Source: Sphingomonas sp. (GTDB lineage: Bacteria; Pseudomonadota; Alphaproteobacteria; Sphingomonadales; Sphingomonadaceae). Taken from it: 64,000 nucleotides of DNA. Location: the NCBI GenBank assembly GCA_003248865.1, contig QFPK01000003.1:62001-126000 (forward strand). The letters run 5' to 3'. This document shows positions 48,576-57,843 of this stretch, piece after piece. The first letter of the stretch is position 1; each line of letters opens with the position of its first letter. The position numbers and the translations under genes are program-made. The notes under the pieces are model-generated. The model was not told the DNA's origin and did not search any database. It worked only from the letters and a program-made list of their open reading frames with translations.

Positions 48576-50969
48576 GTGGAACGACCCGATCTTCCCCCCT
48601 CGCTGGCGGACTGGTTCACGGCACGCGGCTGGCGGCTGCGGCGGCACCAACTGGAGATGCTGGCGGCGGCAAAGGCCGGACGCCATGCCCTGCTGGTGGC
48701 GGCAACGGGGGCGGGGAAAACCCTGTCCGGCTTCCTGCCTGTGCTGGCGCGTGCGGCGGAGGAGGGCGCACGACCGGGGCTGAAGGCGCTCTATGTCTCT
48801 CCGTTGAAGGCGCTGGCGGCGGATGTGGAGCGCAACCTGCTGCTGCCGATCCGCGAGGCGGGGCTGCCGTTGAAGGTCGAGACGCGGACCGGCGACACCG
48901 GCTCCGACGCGAAGAAGCGGCAGCGGGAAAATCCACCGGATATCCTGCTGACGACTCCGGAAAGCCTCAGCCTGCTGCTGACCTGGCCTGATGTGGAGCG
49001 GATGCTCGAGACGGTGGAAACGCTGATCGTCGACGAGATTCACGCCTTTGCCAACACCAAGCGCGGCGATCTGCTGGCGCTGGCGGTGGCGCGCCTGCGG
49101 CGTCTGAACCCGCGCCTGCGGCTGGTGGGGCTGTCGGCGACGGTGGCCGATCCGGCCCAGATGGCCGACTGGCTGGCGCCGGATGGCGATGCGCTGATCG
49201 TGCAGGGCGAAACGGCGGTGCCGCCCGATATCCGCATCCTCGTGCCTGACGGCCGCATCCCATGGTCCGGCCATAACGGCCGTCATGCCGCGCGGGAGGT
49301 GGTGAAGCTGATCGAGGGCGCGCGGCAGGCCATCGTGTTCGTGAACACCCGCTCCCTGGCGGAGCTAATCTTCAACGATCTGTGGGCCGTGAACGACAAT
49401 CAGCTGCCCATCGGCATCCATCACGGCTCGCTGGAGATGGAGGCGCGGCTGAAGGTGGAGGCGGCGCTGGCGTCAGGACGTCTGCGGGCGGTGGTGGCGA
49501 CCTCCAGTCTCGACCTCGGGATCGACTGGGGCGATGTCGATCTGGTGATCCAGATGGGCGCGCCGAAGGGGGCGGCGCGGCTGTTGCAGAGGGTGGGCCG
49601 TGCCAACCACCGCATGGACGAGGCCAGTCGGGCGGTGATCGTGCCGGGCAATCGCTTCGAATATCTGGAGGCGCTGGCCGCGCTGGATGCGGTGAAGGCA
49701 GGCGAGCTCGATGCCGAGCCGATGCGCCCCGGCGGGCTGGACGTGCTGGCGCAGCATGTGATGGGGCTGGCACTGGCCGGCCCGTTCGAGGCGGACGCGC
49801 TCCATGCCGAAATCCGCACGGCGGCGCCCTATCGTGGGCTGGCGCGGGCCGAGTTCGACCGGTTGCTGCAGTTCGTGGCGACGGGCGGCTATTCGCTGCG
49901 CGCCTATGATCGCTATGCCCGGCTGGTGGAGGAGGCGCCCGGGCGCTGGCGGGTGCGGCACCCCCGGCTCGCGTTACAGCATAGGCTGAATGCGGGCGTG
50001 ATCGTGGAATCGCCCACCATGGTGGTCCGGCTGGGCCGGGGCCGCGCGCTGGGCCAGATCGAGGAATGGTTCGCCAGCCAGTTGCGCGTGGGCGACAGTT
50101 TCCTGTTCGCGGGGCAGGTGCTGGAAGTGATCGGCGCGTCGGAAAGCGATCTCTACACTAGGCTGGGGCGCGGCTCCGCCTCCATCCCCACTTACGCCGG
50201 GGGGCGGATGCCGCTGTCCACCAATCTCGCCGCGCGCGTGCGGCGGATGCTGGCCGATCCGGCCGGCTGGGCGCGCATGCCGGGCGATGTGCAGGAATGG
50301 CTGTCATTGCAGCAGGCGCGGTCCGTGCTCCCGCCGGCAGATCGGCTGCTGGCGGAAACCTTCCCGCGCGACGGGCATCATTATCTGATCCTCTATGGCT
50401 TCGAGGGGCGCAACGCGCACCAGTCGCTGGGCATGTTGCTCACACAACGCATGGAAAAACGCGGTCTGAAGCCGCTGGGCTTCGTGGCGACCGACTATGT
50501 GCTGGGATTGTGGGGGCTGGAGCCTGTCGACGATCCGGCGGCGCTGCTGTCTGGCGACATCATCGCGGAGGAACTGCACGACTGGATCGCTGCCACCCCC
50601 TTCCTGCGCCGGGCGTTCCGCGACGTCGCCATCGTGTCGGGGCTGGTGGAGCGGCAGCAGCCGGGCCAGCGTAAGAGCGGCCGAGCAATGACCGTTTCCA
50701 CCGACCTGATCTACGATGTGCTGCAGCGCCACGAACCGGGGCATCTGCTGCTTGAGGCGGCGTGGACGGAGGCGAGCGCGAAGCTCACCGATCTCGACCG
50801 GCTGCGCAGCCTGATCGAGCGCGCCGAGTCGCAGCTTCTGGTGCAACATCTGGACAGGGTGAGCCCGCTGGCTGTGCCTATTTTGATACAGATCGGGCGA
50901 GAAGGCGTGTCCCACGGGACTGACGAAGCCCTGCTTGCGGAACTGGCAGGGTCCACGCCCGTTGTTTGA
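48576..50969 (+). CDS. Ligase-associated DEXH-box DNA helicase (Lhr-like)
   Basis: A 797-residue superfamily 2 helicase. Walker A is VAATGAGKTLSGFLP, the DEIH box is LIVDEIHAF, motif III is GLSATVADP and motif VI is QRVGRANHR. The C-terminal half matches the Lhr core, and the size fits the ligase-associated DNA damage response helicase family. It starts with GTG at 48576. The usual partners (ATP-dependent ligase, exonuclease, phosphoesterase) are not adjacent. Confidence 0.9.
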   Translation: MERPDLPPSLADWFTARGWRLRRHQLEMLAAAKAGRHALLVAATGAGKTLSGFLPVLARAAEEGARPGLKALYVSPLKALAADVERNLLLPIREAGLPLKVETRTGDTGSDAKKRQRENPPDILLTTPESLSLLLTWPDVERMLETVETLIVDEIHAFANTKRGDLLALAVARLRRLNPRLRLVGLSATVADPAQMADWLAPDGDALIVQGETAVPPDIRILVPDGRIPWSGHNGRHAAREVVKLIEGARQAIVFVNTRSLAELIFNDLWAVNDNQLPIGIHHGSLEMEARLKVEAALASGRLRAVVATSSLDLGIDWGDVDLVIQMGAPKGAARLLQRVGRANHRMDEASRAVIVPGNRFEYLEALAALDAVKAGELDAEPMRPGGLDVLAQHVMGLALAGPFEADALHAEIRTAAPYRGLARAEFDRLLQFVATGGYSLRAYDRYARLVEEAPGRWRVRHPRLALQHRLNAGVIVESPTMVVRLGRGRALGQIEEWFASQLRVGDSFLFAGQVLEVIGASESDLYTRLGRGSASIPTYAGGRMPLSTNLAARVRRMLADPAGWARMPGDVQEWLSLQQARSVLPPADRLLAETFPRDGHHYLILYGFEGRNAHQSLGMLLTQRMEKRGLKPLGFVATDYVLGLWGLEPVDDPAALLSGDIIAEELHDWIAATPFLRRAFRDVAIVSGLVERQQPGQRKSGRAMTVSTDLIYDVLQRHEPGHLLLEAAWTEASAKLTDLDRLRSLIERAESQLLVQHLDRVSPLAVPILIQIGREGVSHGTDEALLAELAGSTPVV

Positions 50970-50970
50970 C

Positions 50971-51003
50971 TTCGTTCTGAAATATTTCTGCAAGATGAAC
51001 GAA
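50971..51003. promoter_or_regulatory. Inverted repeat in the promoter region of the lipoprotein/TonB pair
   Basis: TTCGTTC and GAACGAA lie 19 bases apart, just after the helicase stop and 111 bases before the lipoprotein ATG. It could be an operator or a weak hairpin; no T-run follows. Confidence 0.35.
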
Positions 51004-51113
51004 ATGAACCCGAAACAGGACTGACATGACCCCCGTCTAGAGGGGCGCCGTCCGCGGTGTCTCCAAAGGGGCGGCCCCGCATCCGGAACTTGCAATCCGA
51101 AAAGGGGATTTTC

Positions 51114-52721
51114 ATGTCACATCTTCGCGCCCTGCTTCTGCTCGGGTCGGCCGTGGCGCTCGCCGCCTGCTCTGGTGCAACCGATGTCGCGTCGCCCGGC
51201 GACGGTGTGATCGTCGTGCCGACTCCGACTCCCACCCCGACACCCACACCGACGCCGACTCCCACACCGACCCCCACGCCGACCCCGACTCCGGTCAGCT
51301 GCCCCACCGGCACGGCCGACATCGGGACGATCACGGCGGGAACGGGTCAGGTTCTTCGCAACTGCCAGATCACGGGCGTGATCGAAAACAACCTGTCGCT
51401 GCCGAACGTGGCCAATCTGGTCTACTCGCTGAACGGCGGCGTGCGCATCGGCCGTGACATCGGCGGCGCCGGTGACAAGGCCAACGGCCGGTCGGTGATC
51501 CTTACCATCGATCCTGGCGTGGTGATCTTCGGTTCGTCCGGCGCGGACTATCTGCTGATCGAGCGCGGCTCGCAGATCAACGCCGAAGGCACCGCCTCCC
51601 GCCCGATCGTGATGACCAGCCGCCAGAATATCGTCGGCACCGCCACCGAGGATTCGATCGGCGACTGGGGTGGTCTCGTGCTCCTGGGCCGTGCGCCGCA
51701 AAACCGCTGCAACGTGCCCGGCGCGACCGGCGGTACGGTCAACTGCGAACAGAATATTGAAGGTGCCGGCGGCCTTTATGGCGGTGCGACCGCCACCGAC
51801 AGCAGCGGGCGCCTGCGCTATGTGCAGGTTCGCTATGCCGGCTTCCAGGTGACACCGGGCAACGAGCTGAACGGCATTACGCTGGGCGGCGTCGGAAGTG
51901 CCACCGTGTTCGACCACATCCAGGTCCACAACGGCTCCGATGACGGCATCGAATGGTTTGGCGGCACCGTGAACGGTCGCTATCTGATCGTGACCGGCGC
52001 CGACGACGACTCTCTGGATACTGACAATGGCTACAAGGGCTTCAACCAGTTCGTTCTGGTTTCCCAGCGTCCGCTCAGCCACTCCAGCAACCATGTCATC
52101 GAAGCGAACAGCTCCGGCGACGATGCGCTGCGTCCCCGCTCGCGGCCGACCTTCGCCAACTTCACCTTCCTTGCCCGCAACACGGCCGCTTCCAATGCTT
52201 CCAACGCGCTCTTCTTCCGCGGTGGCACCGATTATAATCTGGTGAACGGCATCGTGGTGACGACCGCGCCGGCAGCGGCCGTGCAGTTCCGCGAAGCAAG
52301 CACAATCGCGGTTGCAGACACCGCGAACGACAAGTCGGGCCCGCCGAACTTCCGCTCGGTGGTGTTCCAGTCGGGCACGCTCGCCTTCGGGGACAGCAAC
52401 GTCACCACGGAGCAGGTCACCAACATCCTGACCACTCTGCCGGCAGGCGGCAGCGCCTGGGGCGGCGAATCGCGCGGCAACGTGCTGAACGCCAGCAACG
52501 CGATCTCCGGGGAATTCTGGCCGGGCAGCGGCGTGGCCGGCGTGACGCCGTTCGCGGCCGCGACCCTCAACTCCTTCCTCACCAACACAACCTATGTCGG
52601 CGCTTTCCGGGATCAGAACGACACCTGGTTCGCCGGCTGGAGCTGCAGCAGCGAAAGGGCCGGGTTCACGCCGGCCGGGGTGGTGCGCTGCACCGTGCCG
52701 CCGCTGCCGGTCCAGCCCTGA
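51114..52721 (+). CDS. Lipoprotein with Pro-Thr linker, partner of the TonB receptor
   Basis: A 535-residue lipoprotein: the signal ends at VALAACSG. A linker of twelve Pro-Thr repeats (residues 36-60) separates it from a large Gly/Asn/Ser/Asp-rich domain that looks like a parallel beta-helix. IGDWGGLVLLGRAPQN, YVQVRYAGFQ, HNGSDDGIEWFGGTVNGRY and DDDSLDTDNGY are notable; similar DWGG...LGRAP proteins sit beside TonB receptors in other Gram-negative bacteria. It precedes the receptor gene by 81 bases with a hairpin between. It is probably a surface-exposed binding or processing protein for the receptor's ligand. Confidence 0.82.
   Translation: MSHLRALLLLGSAVALAACSGATDVASPGDGVIVVPTPTPTPTPTPTPTPTPTPTPTPTPVSCPTGTADIGTITAGTGQVLRNCQITGVIENNLSLPNVANLVYSLNGGVRIGRDIGGAGDKANGRSVILTIDPGVVIFGSSGADYLLIERGSQINAEGTASRPIVMTSRQNIVGTATEDSIGDWGGLVLLGRAPQNRCNVPGATGGTVNCEQNIEGAGGLYGGATATDSSGRLRYVQVRYAGFQVTPGNELNGITLGGVGSATVFDHIQVHNGSDDGIEWFGGTVNGRYLIVTGADDDSLDTDNGYKGFNQFVLVSQRPLSHSSNHVIEANSSGDDALRPRSRPTFANFTFLARNTAASNASNALFFRGGTDYNLVNGIVVTTAPAAAVQFREASTIAVADTANDKSGPPNFRSVVFQSGTLAFGDSNVTTEQVTNILTTLPAGGSAWGGESRGNVLNASNAISGEFWPGSGVAGVTPFAAATLNSFLTNTTYVGAFRDQNDTWFAGWSCSSERAGFTPAGVVRCTVPPLPVQP
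51219..51293 (+). repeat. Pro-Thr coding repeat tract
   Basis: Twenty-five codons alternate Pro and Thr, written as CC(G/C) and AC(T/C/A/G) with mixed third positions. It encodes the flexible linker of the lipoprotein. The varied third bases reduce, but do not remove, the risk of slippage in 6-base steps. Confidence 0.9.
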
Positions 52722-52738
52722 TCGGCCAACCCTGATCG

Positions 52739-52768
52739 AAGGGGCGGTCCAGAATCGGGCCGCCCCTT
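52739..52768 (+). promoter_or_regulatory. Intercistronic hairpin between lipoprotein and TonB receptor genes
   Basis: AAGGGGCGG pairs with CCGCCCCTT around a 12-base loop, 17 bases after the lipoprotein stop. No T-run follows. It may stabilise the upstream message or set different levels of the two proteins. Confidence 0.5.
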
Positions 52769-52802
52769 CCAGCCTGTTCGCGACACCCCGGGGGAATAAA
52801 TT

Positions 52803-55484
52803 ATGAAACTCTCCAACTGGCTACTGCTGATGGCGACCACGGCCATTGGAGCCTTCGCCGCTTCTGCTGCCTCGGCACAGTCCGGGCAGACCGCCCCCGT
52901 CGAGCCTCCGGTGGCCGATCAGGTCGATGATGAAGCCGATGTCGAAGTCTCCACGCCGGGTGCCGGCGGGCTGTCGGGCGACATCGTGGTGATCGGGCGT
53001 CGGATTCCCAATGTGGTGCGCACCACCCCGTCCGTGGTCTCCGTCTTGTCGCAAGCGGACATTGACCGTGCAGGTGACGGCGATATCGCCGGCGCACTGG
53101 CGCGGGTGACCGGCCTTTCTGTTGTCGGCGGCAAATATGTCTATGTCCGCGGCCTTGGCGAACGCTACTCGCTGGCTCTGCTGAACGGCCTGCCCATTCC
53201 TTCGCCGGAACCGCTGAAACGGGTGGTTCCGCTCGATATCTTCCCCACCGACCTGCTGTCGTCGACGGTCGTGCAGAAGAGCTACTCCGCCAACTATCCG
53301 GGTGAGTTCGGCGGCGGGGTGATCAACCTCACCACCAAGGCGGTGCCGGAGGAGTTCTTCCTCAACGTTTCGGGCTCGATCAGCGGTGACACCGTGACGA
53401 CGGGCCAGTTGGGCTATACCTATTTCGGATCGCGCAGCGACTGGACCGGCTTTGACGGCGGCGCCCGCAACGTGCCTGTCCAGCTTCGGGCTGCGATGAA
53501 TTCCGGCAAGCTGATCGCGCCGGGCGGCAACTTCACGCTGGACGAGATGAAGACCATCACGTCCAGCCTGATGAATGCGCAGACCAACCTTATTCAGCGC
53601 AACGATACCATTCCCGCCAACATGTCGCTGGGCTTCACCGGCGGCACCGCCTGGGACATCGGAGAAGACCGCCTTGGCGTCATCTTCTCCGCCAACTGGA
53701 CGAACAAGTGGAAGACGCGGGAAGGCGACCGTCAGTCGGCGCAGCAGATTTCCGAAGGCGCACTGACGCCCGACCAGGTCTTCCGGTTCGTCTCGACCGA
53801 AAACCAGGTGCTGGTGAACGGTATGCTGGGCGTGGGCTATGAATTCGGCGAACACCGGATCCGTTTCACCAACGTCTACATCCGTGACGTGCTGAAGCAG
53901 ACCCGTATCGAGCGCGGCGACGATTATCGCAACAGCGTCGAGGGCATCAACCGCGGCGTGACAAACTGGTTCGAACGCCAGCTCTTCTCCACCTCGCTGG
54001 TGAACGAATTCAAGTTCGACGATCTGACGCTGGATGTGCGCGGCACCTATGCGAAGTCGGAACGGAACGCGCCCTATGAGCGTAGCAACACCTATGTCTG
54101 GTCCGCCAACGTCAATGACTATGTGAACAACCTGCGCGGCGGCGGCACCGGCAGCAGCATCGCCTTCTCGAACCTTGAGGACACGATCTGGGCGGGGCAG
54201 GCAGCGGTCGGCTATTCGCTGCCCACGGCGCGCCCGGTTACACTGTCGGCGGGATATGCCTATTCCAACAACGACCGCAACTCGACCCGGCGGCAGTTCG
54301 CCTATCTGCCGCAAGCCACCCTTCCGCTGGAAGTGACGCAGCAACGGCCGGACTATCTGCTGTCGAACTACAATATCGCGGTCTACGATATCACGCTCAG
54401 CGAACAGACCGGCGGTGCAGGCGTGGCTGCCTATGAAGCGGGCCTGCGCACCCACGCGGGCTACGCCCAGGTGGATGCCGAACTGGCCGACGGCCTGAAG
54501 CTGAACGCTGGCGTGCGTTATGAAAAAGGCCGCCAGTTCGTGCAGATCGTGGATCTGTTCGGCAATGCCGGCGATCCGGCCGCGCTGCGCACCTCGCGTG
54601 AGGCGAGCTACTGGCTGCCGGCCGTTACGCTCACCTGGAACTTCGCGGAAAACCAGCAGCTTCGTGTCGCAGCCTCGAAGACAATCGCGCGGCCGCAGTT
54701 CCGTGAACTGGCACCTCAGGAATATGTCGATACCGACAACGACCGCACCAGCATCGGCAACCCCTATCTGACGGACTCGGAACTGCTGAACCTGGAAGCC
54801 CGCTATGAATGGTTCTTCGGCCGTGACGAGCGGCTGCTGGGCGGTGTCTTCTACAAGAAGATCGACAAGCCGATCGAAGTTGTGGCCTATACGACCGGCA
54901 ACAACATCTTCACCAGCTTCGCCAACGCGCCTGAAGCGCAGTTGTACGGCGCTGAAGTGGAGGCCCAGAAGTTTCTGACACTGGGTGATTCCGGCTTCTT
55001 CCGTGATCGGCGCCTGCTGATCAGCGCCAACTATACCTTCACCGACTCGAAGCTGAAAGTCAGCGATAGCGATACAACCGTTGGACCGGGCAGCGGCGGA
55101 GCCCCGGCCAGCGCGTCGCTTTACTTCACCGATGGTGATTCGCTGACGGGCCAGTCCGATCATGTCGCCAATGTGCAACTCGGCCTGCAGAGCGAAAGCC
55201 GCCTGTCGGAGCAAACCCTGCTGCTGAACTATGCATCTGACCGGGTCTCTCAGCGCGGCCCCGGCACGACGCCCGACTATATGGAACGGCCTGGTGTGCA
55301 GCTCGATCTGGTGCTGCGGGAAGAGGCCAAGATCGGGGCGACACCGCTGGAACTGAAGCTGGAGGTCCGCAACATCCTGGGTACCGGCTATCGTGAATCA
55401 CAGACCTACGGAAATGACGTGGTGCTGATCAACCGCTACGATATCGGCACCAGCTTCTCCTTCGGGATCACAGCGAAATTCTGA
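52803..55484 (+). CDS. TonB-dependent outer-membrane receptor
   Basis: An 893-residue receptor. The signal peptide ends at ASAQSG. The plug contains VVSVLSQADIDRAGDGDIAG, VRGLGERYSLALLNGLPIPS and GVINLTTKA, and the 22-strand barrel ends in a C-terminal aromatic residue (FGITAKF). The extended region before the plug has a GDIVVIGRR TonB-box-like segment. GGGGGAATAAATT precedes the ATG. It is paired with the lipoprotein upstream; ligand unknown (the group takes up siderophores, sugars or metals). A terminator follows. Confidence 0.93.
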   Translation: MKLSNWLLLMATTAIGAFAASAASAQSGQTAPVEPPVADQVDDEADVEVSTPGAGGLSGDIVVIGRRIPNVVRTTPSVVSVLSQADIDRAGDGDIAGALARVTGLSVVGGKYVYVRGLGERYSLALLNGLPIPSPEPLKRVVPLDIFPTDLLSSTVVQKSYSANYPGEFGGGVINLTTKAVPEEFFLNVSGSISGDTVTTGQLGYTYFGSRSDWTGFDGGARNVPVQLRAAMNSGKLIAPGGNFTLDEMKTITSSLMNAQTNLIQRNDTIPANMSLGFTGGTAWDIGEDRLGVIFSANWTNKWKTREGDRQSAQQISEGALTPDQVFRFVSTENQVLVNGMLGVGYEFGEHRIRFTNVYIRDVLKQTRIERGDDYRNSVEGINRGVTNWFERQLFSTSLVNEFKFDDLTLDVRGTYAKSERNAPYERSNTYVWSANVNDYVNNLRGGGTGSSIAFSNLEDTIWAGQAAVGYSLPTARPVTLSAGYAYSNNDRNSTRRQFAYLPQATLPLEVTQQRPDYLLSNYNIAVYDITLSEQTGGAGVAAYEAGLRTHAGYAQVDAELADGLKLNAGVRYEKGRQFVQIVDLFGNAGDPAALRTSREASYWLPAVTLTWNFAENQQLRVAASKTIARPQFRELAPQEYVDTDNDRTSIGNPYLTDSELLNLEARYEWFFGRDERLLGGVFYKKIDKPIEVVAYTTGNNIFTSFANAPEAQLYGAEVEAQKFLTLGDSGFFRDRRLLISANYTFTDSKLKVSDSDTTVGPGSGGAPASASLYFTDGDSLTGQSDHVANVQLGLQSESRLSEQTLLLNYASDRVSQRGPGTTPDYMERPGVQLDLVLREEAKIGATPLELKLEVRNILGTGYRESQTYGNDVVLINRYDIGTSFSFGITAKF

Positions 55485-55490
55485 TCCGGC

Positions 55491-55521
55491 CTGCGGGTTT
55501 GTGCGCAGCGCAAACCCGCAG
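55491..55521. promoter_or_regulatory. 11-bp-stem hairpin after the TonB receptor gene
   Basis: CTGCGGGTTTG and CAAACCCGCAG pair across a 9-base loop, seven bases after the receptor stop. No T-run. It probably protects the 3' end of the message. Confidence 0.6.
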
Positions 55522-55606
55522 TGTCACAAATTATCGTCAAGGCTTGAGTTCGGGCATCCTCTGCGTGCCCGGCTCCACCGAAATCAGCAGTTCCTTCCTG
55601 AACCCT

Positions 55607-55646
55607 GGCCGGTGGCGCGCGCTGCGCGTGACCGGCCTATTTTTTT
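55607..55646 (+). terminator. Rho-independent terminator downstream of the TonB receptor
   Basis: GGCCGGT and ACCGGCC form a stem around a GC-rich loop, directly followed by TATTTTTTT. It should end the lipoprotein-receptor transcript before the convergent glycosyltransferase gene. Confidence 0.85.
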
Positions 55647-55676
55647 GGGGCGGCGCTCCCCCGGGCTGTTCCGAAC

Positions 55677-56768
55677 TCAGCCGGCAGCCGGCCCCATCGT
55701 CCCACCTGCTGCGCGCCGTAACAGCCCGCGCTTGGGTCGCCGGGTGGCTTCCAGGCAATCTGCCACTGCGGCCTCGAACTGGCTGACGGCAGCCTCCCAG
55801 CTGAAACCCTGTGCATGCACGATGGCTGCTGATTTCGGGATTCGCAGGCCCTGTGCGATGGCCATGCTGAGATCTTCATTGAGGGCGCCTGCGCCACTAT
55901 CCCCCACCACGTCCAACGGGCCCGCCACAGGGTAGGCAGCCACCGGCAATCCTGCCGCCATCGCTTCCACCAGCACCAGGCCGAAGGTGTCGGTACGGCT
56001 GGGAAACACGAACAGGTCGGCGCCGGAATAGGCGCTGGTCAACGCATCACCTGACAAGGCTCCCAGGAACAGGGCTTGTGGGAAGCGCTCCTTCAACGAT
56101 GTCATCGCCGGTCCGTCGCCCACTACCACCTTCGATCCGGGCGCCTCGCTGGCCAGAAAGGCCTCGATATTCTTCTCCACCGCTACCCTGCCCACGTTAA
56201 GCAGGATGGGGCGTGTAAGCCCCTGGTAGCTATCGGGGGCGGCAAGGCCCGCGCGGAATCGCGAAAGATCGACCCCGCGTGACCACAGCCGGGTCTGGGC
56301 GATGCCGTGTCCATTCAGTTCTGCCGCCAGCCGGGGCGTCGCCACCAGCACTGCCCGCGCGGGTCCGTGGAACCAGCGCAGATAGCGCCAGCTGGCCGAT
56401 ACCGGCAGCCGGAACCGCGCATGGAGATAGTCCGGGAAGCGGGTGTGGAAGCTGGTGGTGAACGGCCGACCGACCCGCAGGCAATGCCGTCGCGCCGCCA
56501 GCCCCAGCGGGCCTTCTGTGGCGATATGCACCGCGCCTGCACCACTGTCCTCGATCATGCGCCCGATGGCACCCGGCATCGTCAACGCCAGCCGGATTTC
56601 CGGATAGGTGGGGCAGGGCATGGATCGGAACCTGTCAGGCGTGATCGCTGTCACCTCCCAGCCGCGTGTCGCCAGCATGCCCGCCGTGGTCTGCAAGGTG
56701 CGCACCACACCGTTCACCTGCGGGGCCCAGGCATCGGATACCAGCGCCAGGCTGTGAGAACTCATCAT
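55677..56768 (-). CDS. GT4 family glycosyltransferase
   Basis: A 363-residue GT-B glycosyltransferase. The N-terminal SDAWAPQVNGVVRTLQT, FHTRFPDYLHARFRLP and the C-terminal FPSRTDTFGLVLVEAMAAGLPV (the nucleotide-sugar site EX7E) are typical of GT4 mannosyl/glucosyltransferases of the MgtA type. The start is one of two adjacent ATGs (56768 or 56765) after a G-run. It follows the LpxH-like gene on the same strand by 70 bases, a pairing common in sphingomonads, which suggests a role in glycolipid (lipid A substitute or glycosphingolipid) assembly. Confidence 0.9.
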   Translation of the reverse strand: MMSSHSLALVSDAWAPQVNGVVRTLQTTAGMLATRGWEVTAITPDRFRSMPCPTYPEIRLALTMPGAIGRMIEDSGAGAVHIATEGPLGLAARRHCLRVGRPFTTSFHTRFPDYLHARFRLPVSASWRYLRWFHGPARAVLVATPRLAAELNGHGIAQTRLWSRGVDLSRFRAGLAAPDSYQGLTRPILLNVGRVAVEKNIEAFLASEAPGSKVVVGDGPAMTSLKERFPQALFLGALSGDALTSAYSGADLFVFPSRTDTFGLVLVEAMAAGLPVAAYPVAGPLDVVGDSGAGALNEDLSMAIAQGLRIPKSAAIVHAQGFSWEAAVSQFEAAVADCLEATRRPKRGLLRRAAGGTMGPAAG

Positions 56769-56838
56769 AAGCCCCCCAGACACTGGACGGCGGGCAACCG
56801 CCTGCCTTGGCACCGGCGCGCGGTCGCTGCGCCGCCGG

Positions 56839-57756
56839 TCATTCCGCCGGCACCAATGCACCGCGGGATTTGCGCAATTTCAGCGGCTGGCCCGCATTCG
56901 CTTCACTTCGGACGCGCTCGGCCCAGTCCAGGATCTCCATATGGCCGTCGGCATGCTCCACCAGCGCGGTGCAGCTTTCCACCCAGTCGCCGTCGTTGTA
57001 GTAGGTGATGTCGCCGAACTGGCGGATTTCGGCGCTGTGGATATGACCGCACACCACACCGTCCGCGCCACGCTCTTTCGCGGCATGGGCGACGGCCTCT
57101 TCATAGCGGCAGATGAACTCCACCGCGTTTTTCACCCGCTTTTTCAGATGTGCGGAAAGAGACCAGTAGGGCAGGCCGAACTGCCGGCGGCACCAGTTGA
57201 AGCCGACGTTCAGCTTCAGCAGCGCGACATAGGCATGGTCGCCGGCAAAGGCGAGCCAGCGGTGATACAGCACCACGCCGTCGAACTCGTCGCCGTGCAG
57301 CACCAGCAGCTTGCGGCCATCGGCGGTGATGTGCACCGCCTCGGGCCGGATCTCGATGTCGCCGAAGCCAAGGCCGATAAAGTCGCGCAGCACTTCGTCG
57401 TGGTTGCCGGGCACATAGATCACGCGTGTGCCCTTCTTCGCCATCTTCAACACCCGGCGCACCACATCATTGTGGCGCGTGGGCCAGAACCAGCCACGCC
57501 TCAGCCGCCAGCCATCGATGATGTCGCCCACCAGATACAGCGTCTCGCAATCGATCGACTTCAGGAAATCGAACAATAGTTCGGCGTTGCAGCCCGAAGT
57601 GCCCAGATGGGTGTCGGAAATGAAGACGGTGCGGAACTTTAGCTTGCGCCGGGGCTCTTCCTCTTCCGGCTCGTCAAGCCAGGGCGGAGTGGGCATGGGG
57701 TGCGCGAGACGCGGAAATATCCCGCTTCCATCTTCCATCCGTGCAACGGCCGGCAT
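56839..57756 (-). CDS. UDP-2,3-diacylglucosamine diphosphatase-like (LpxH-like) phosphoesterase
   Basis: A 305-residue calcineurin-like phosphoesterase. The metal motifs are FISDTHLGTSG, LVGDIIDGWRL, VPGNHDEVL, LHGDEFDG and CGHIHSAE, in the order seen in LpxH and its paralogues. It is longer than E. coli LpxH (240) because of an N-terminal acidic tail. GGGGGA lies upstream of the ATG. Adjacent to a GT4 glycosyltransferase, it probably acts on a UDP-diacylglucosamine-type or other lipid pyrophosphate. Confidence 0.88.
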   Translation of the reverse strand: MPAVARMEDGSGIFPRLAHPMPTPPWLDEPEEEEPRRKLKFRTVFISDTHLGTSGCNAELLFDFLKSIDCETLYLVGDIIDGWRLRRGWFWPTRHNDVVRRVLKMAKKGTRVIYVPGNHDEVLRDFIGLGFGDIEIRPEAVHITADGRKLLVLHGDEFDGVVLYHRWLAFAGDHAYVALLKLNVGFNWCRRQFGLPYWSLSAHLKKRVKNAVEFICRYEEAVAHAAKERGADGVVCGHIHSAEIRQFGDITYYNDGDWVESCTALVEHADGHMEILDWAERVRSEANAGQPLKLRKSRGALVPAE

Positions 57757-57843
57757 GCAATCCCCCTGTTTGTGGGTTAGCGATTGCTTGCGCGCTATAT
57801 CTAGGGGCCATGACCATGGCGTGACATTGAAATGGCGGAACCG

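Noticed and set aside
51219..51293. Pro-Thr tract as a simple-sequence phase-variation switch
   Set aside because: Third codon positions are mixed and the unit is six bases, so slippage would keep the frame and only change linker length.
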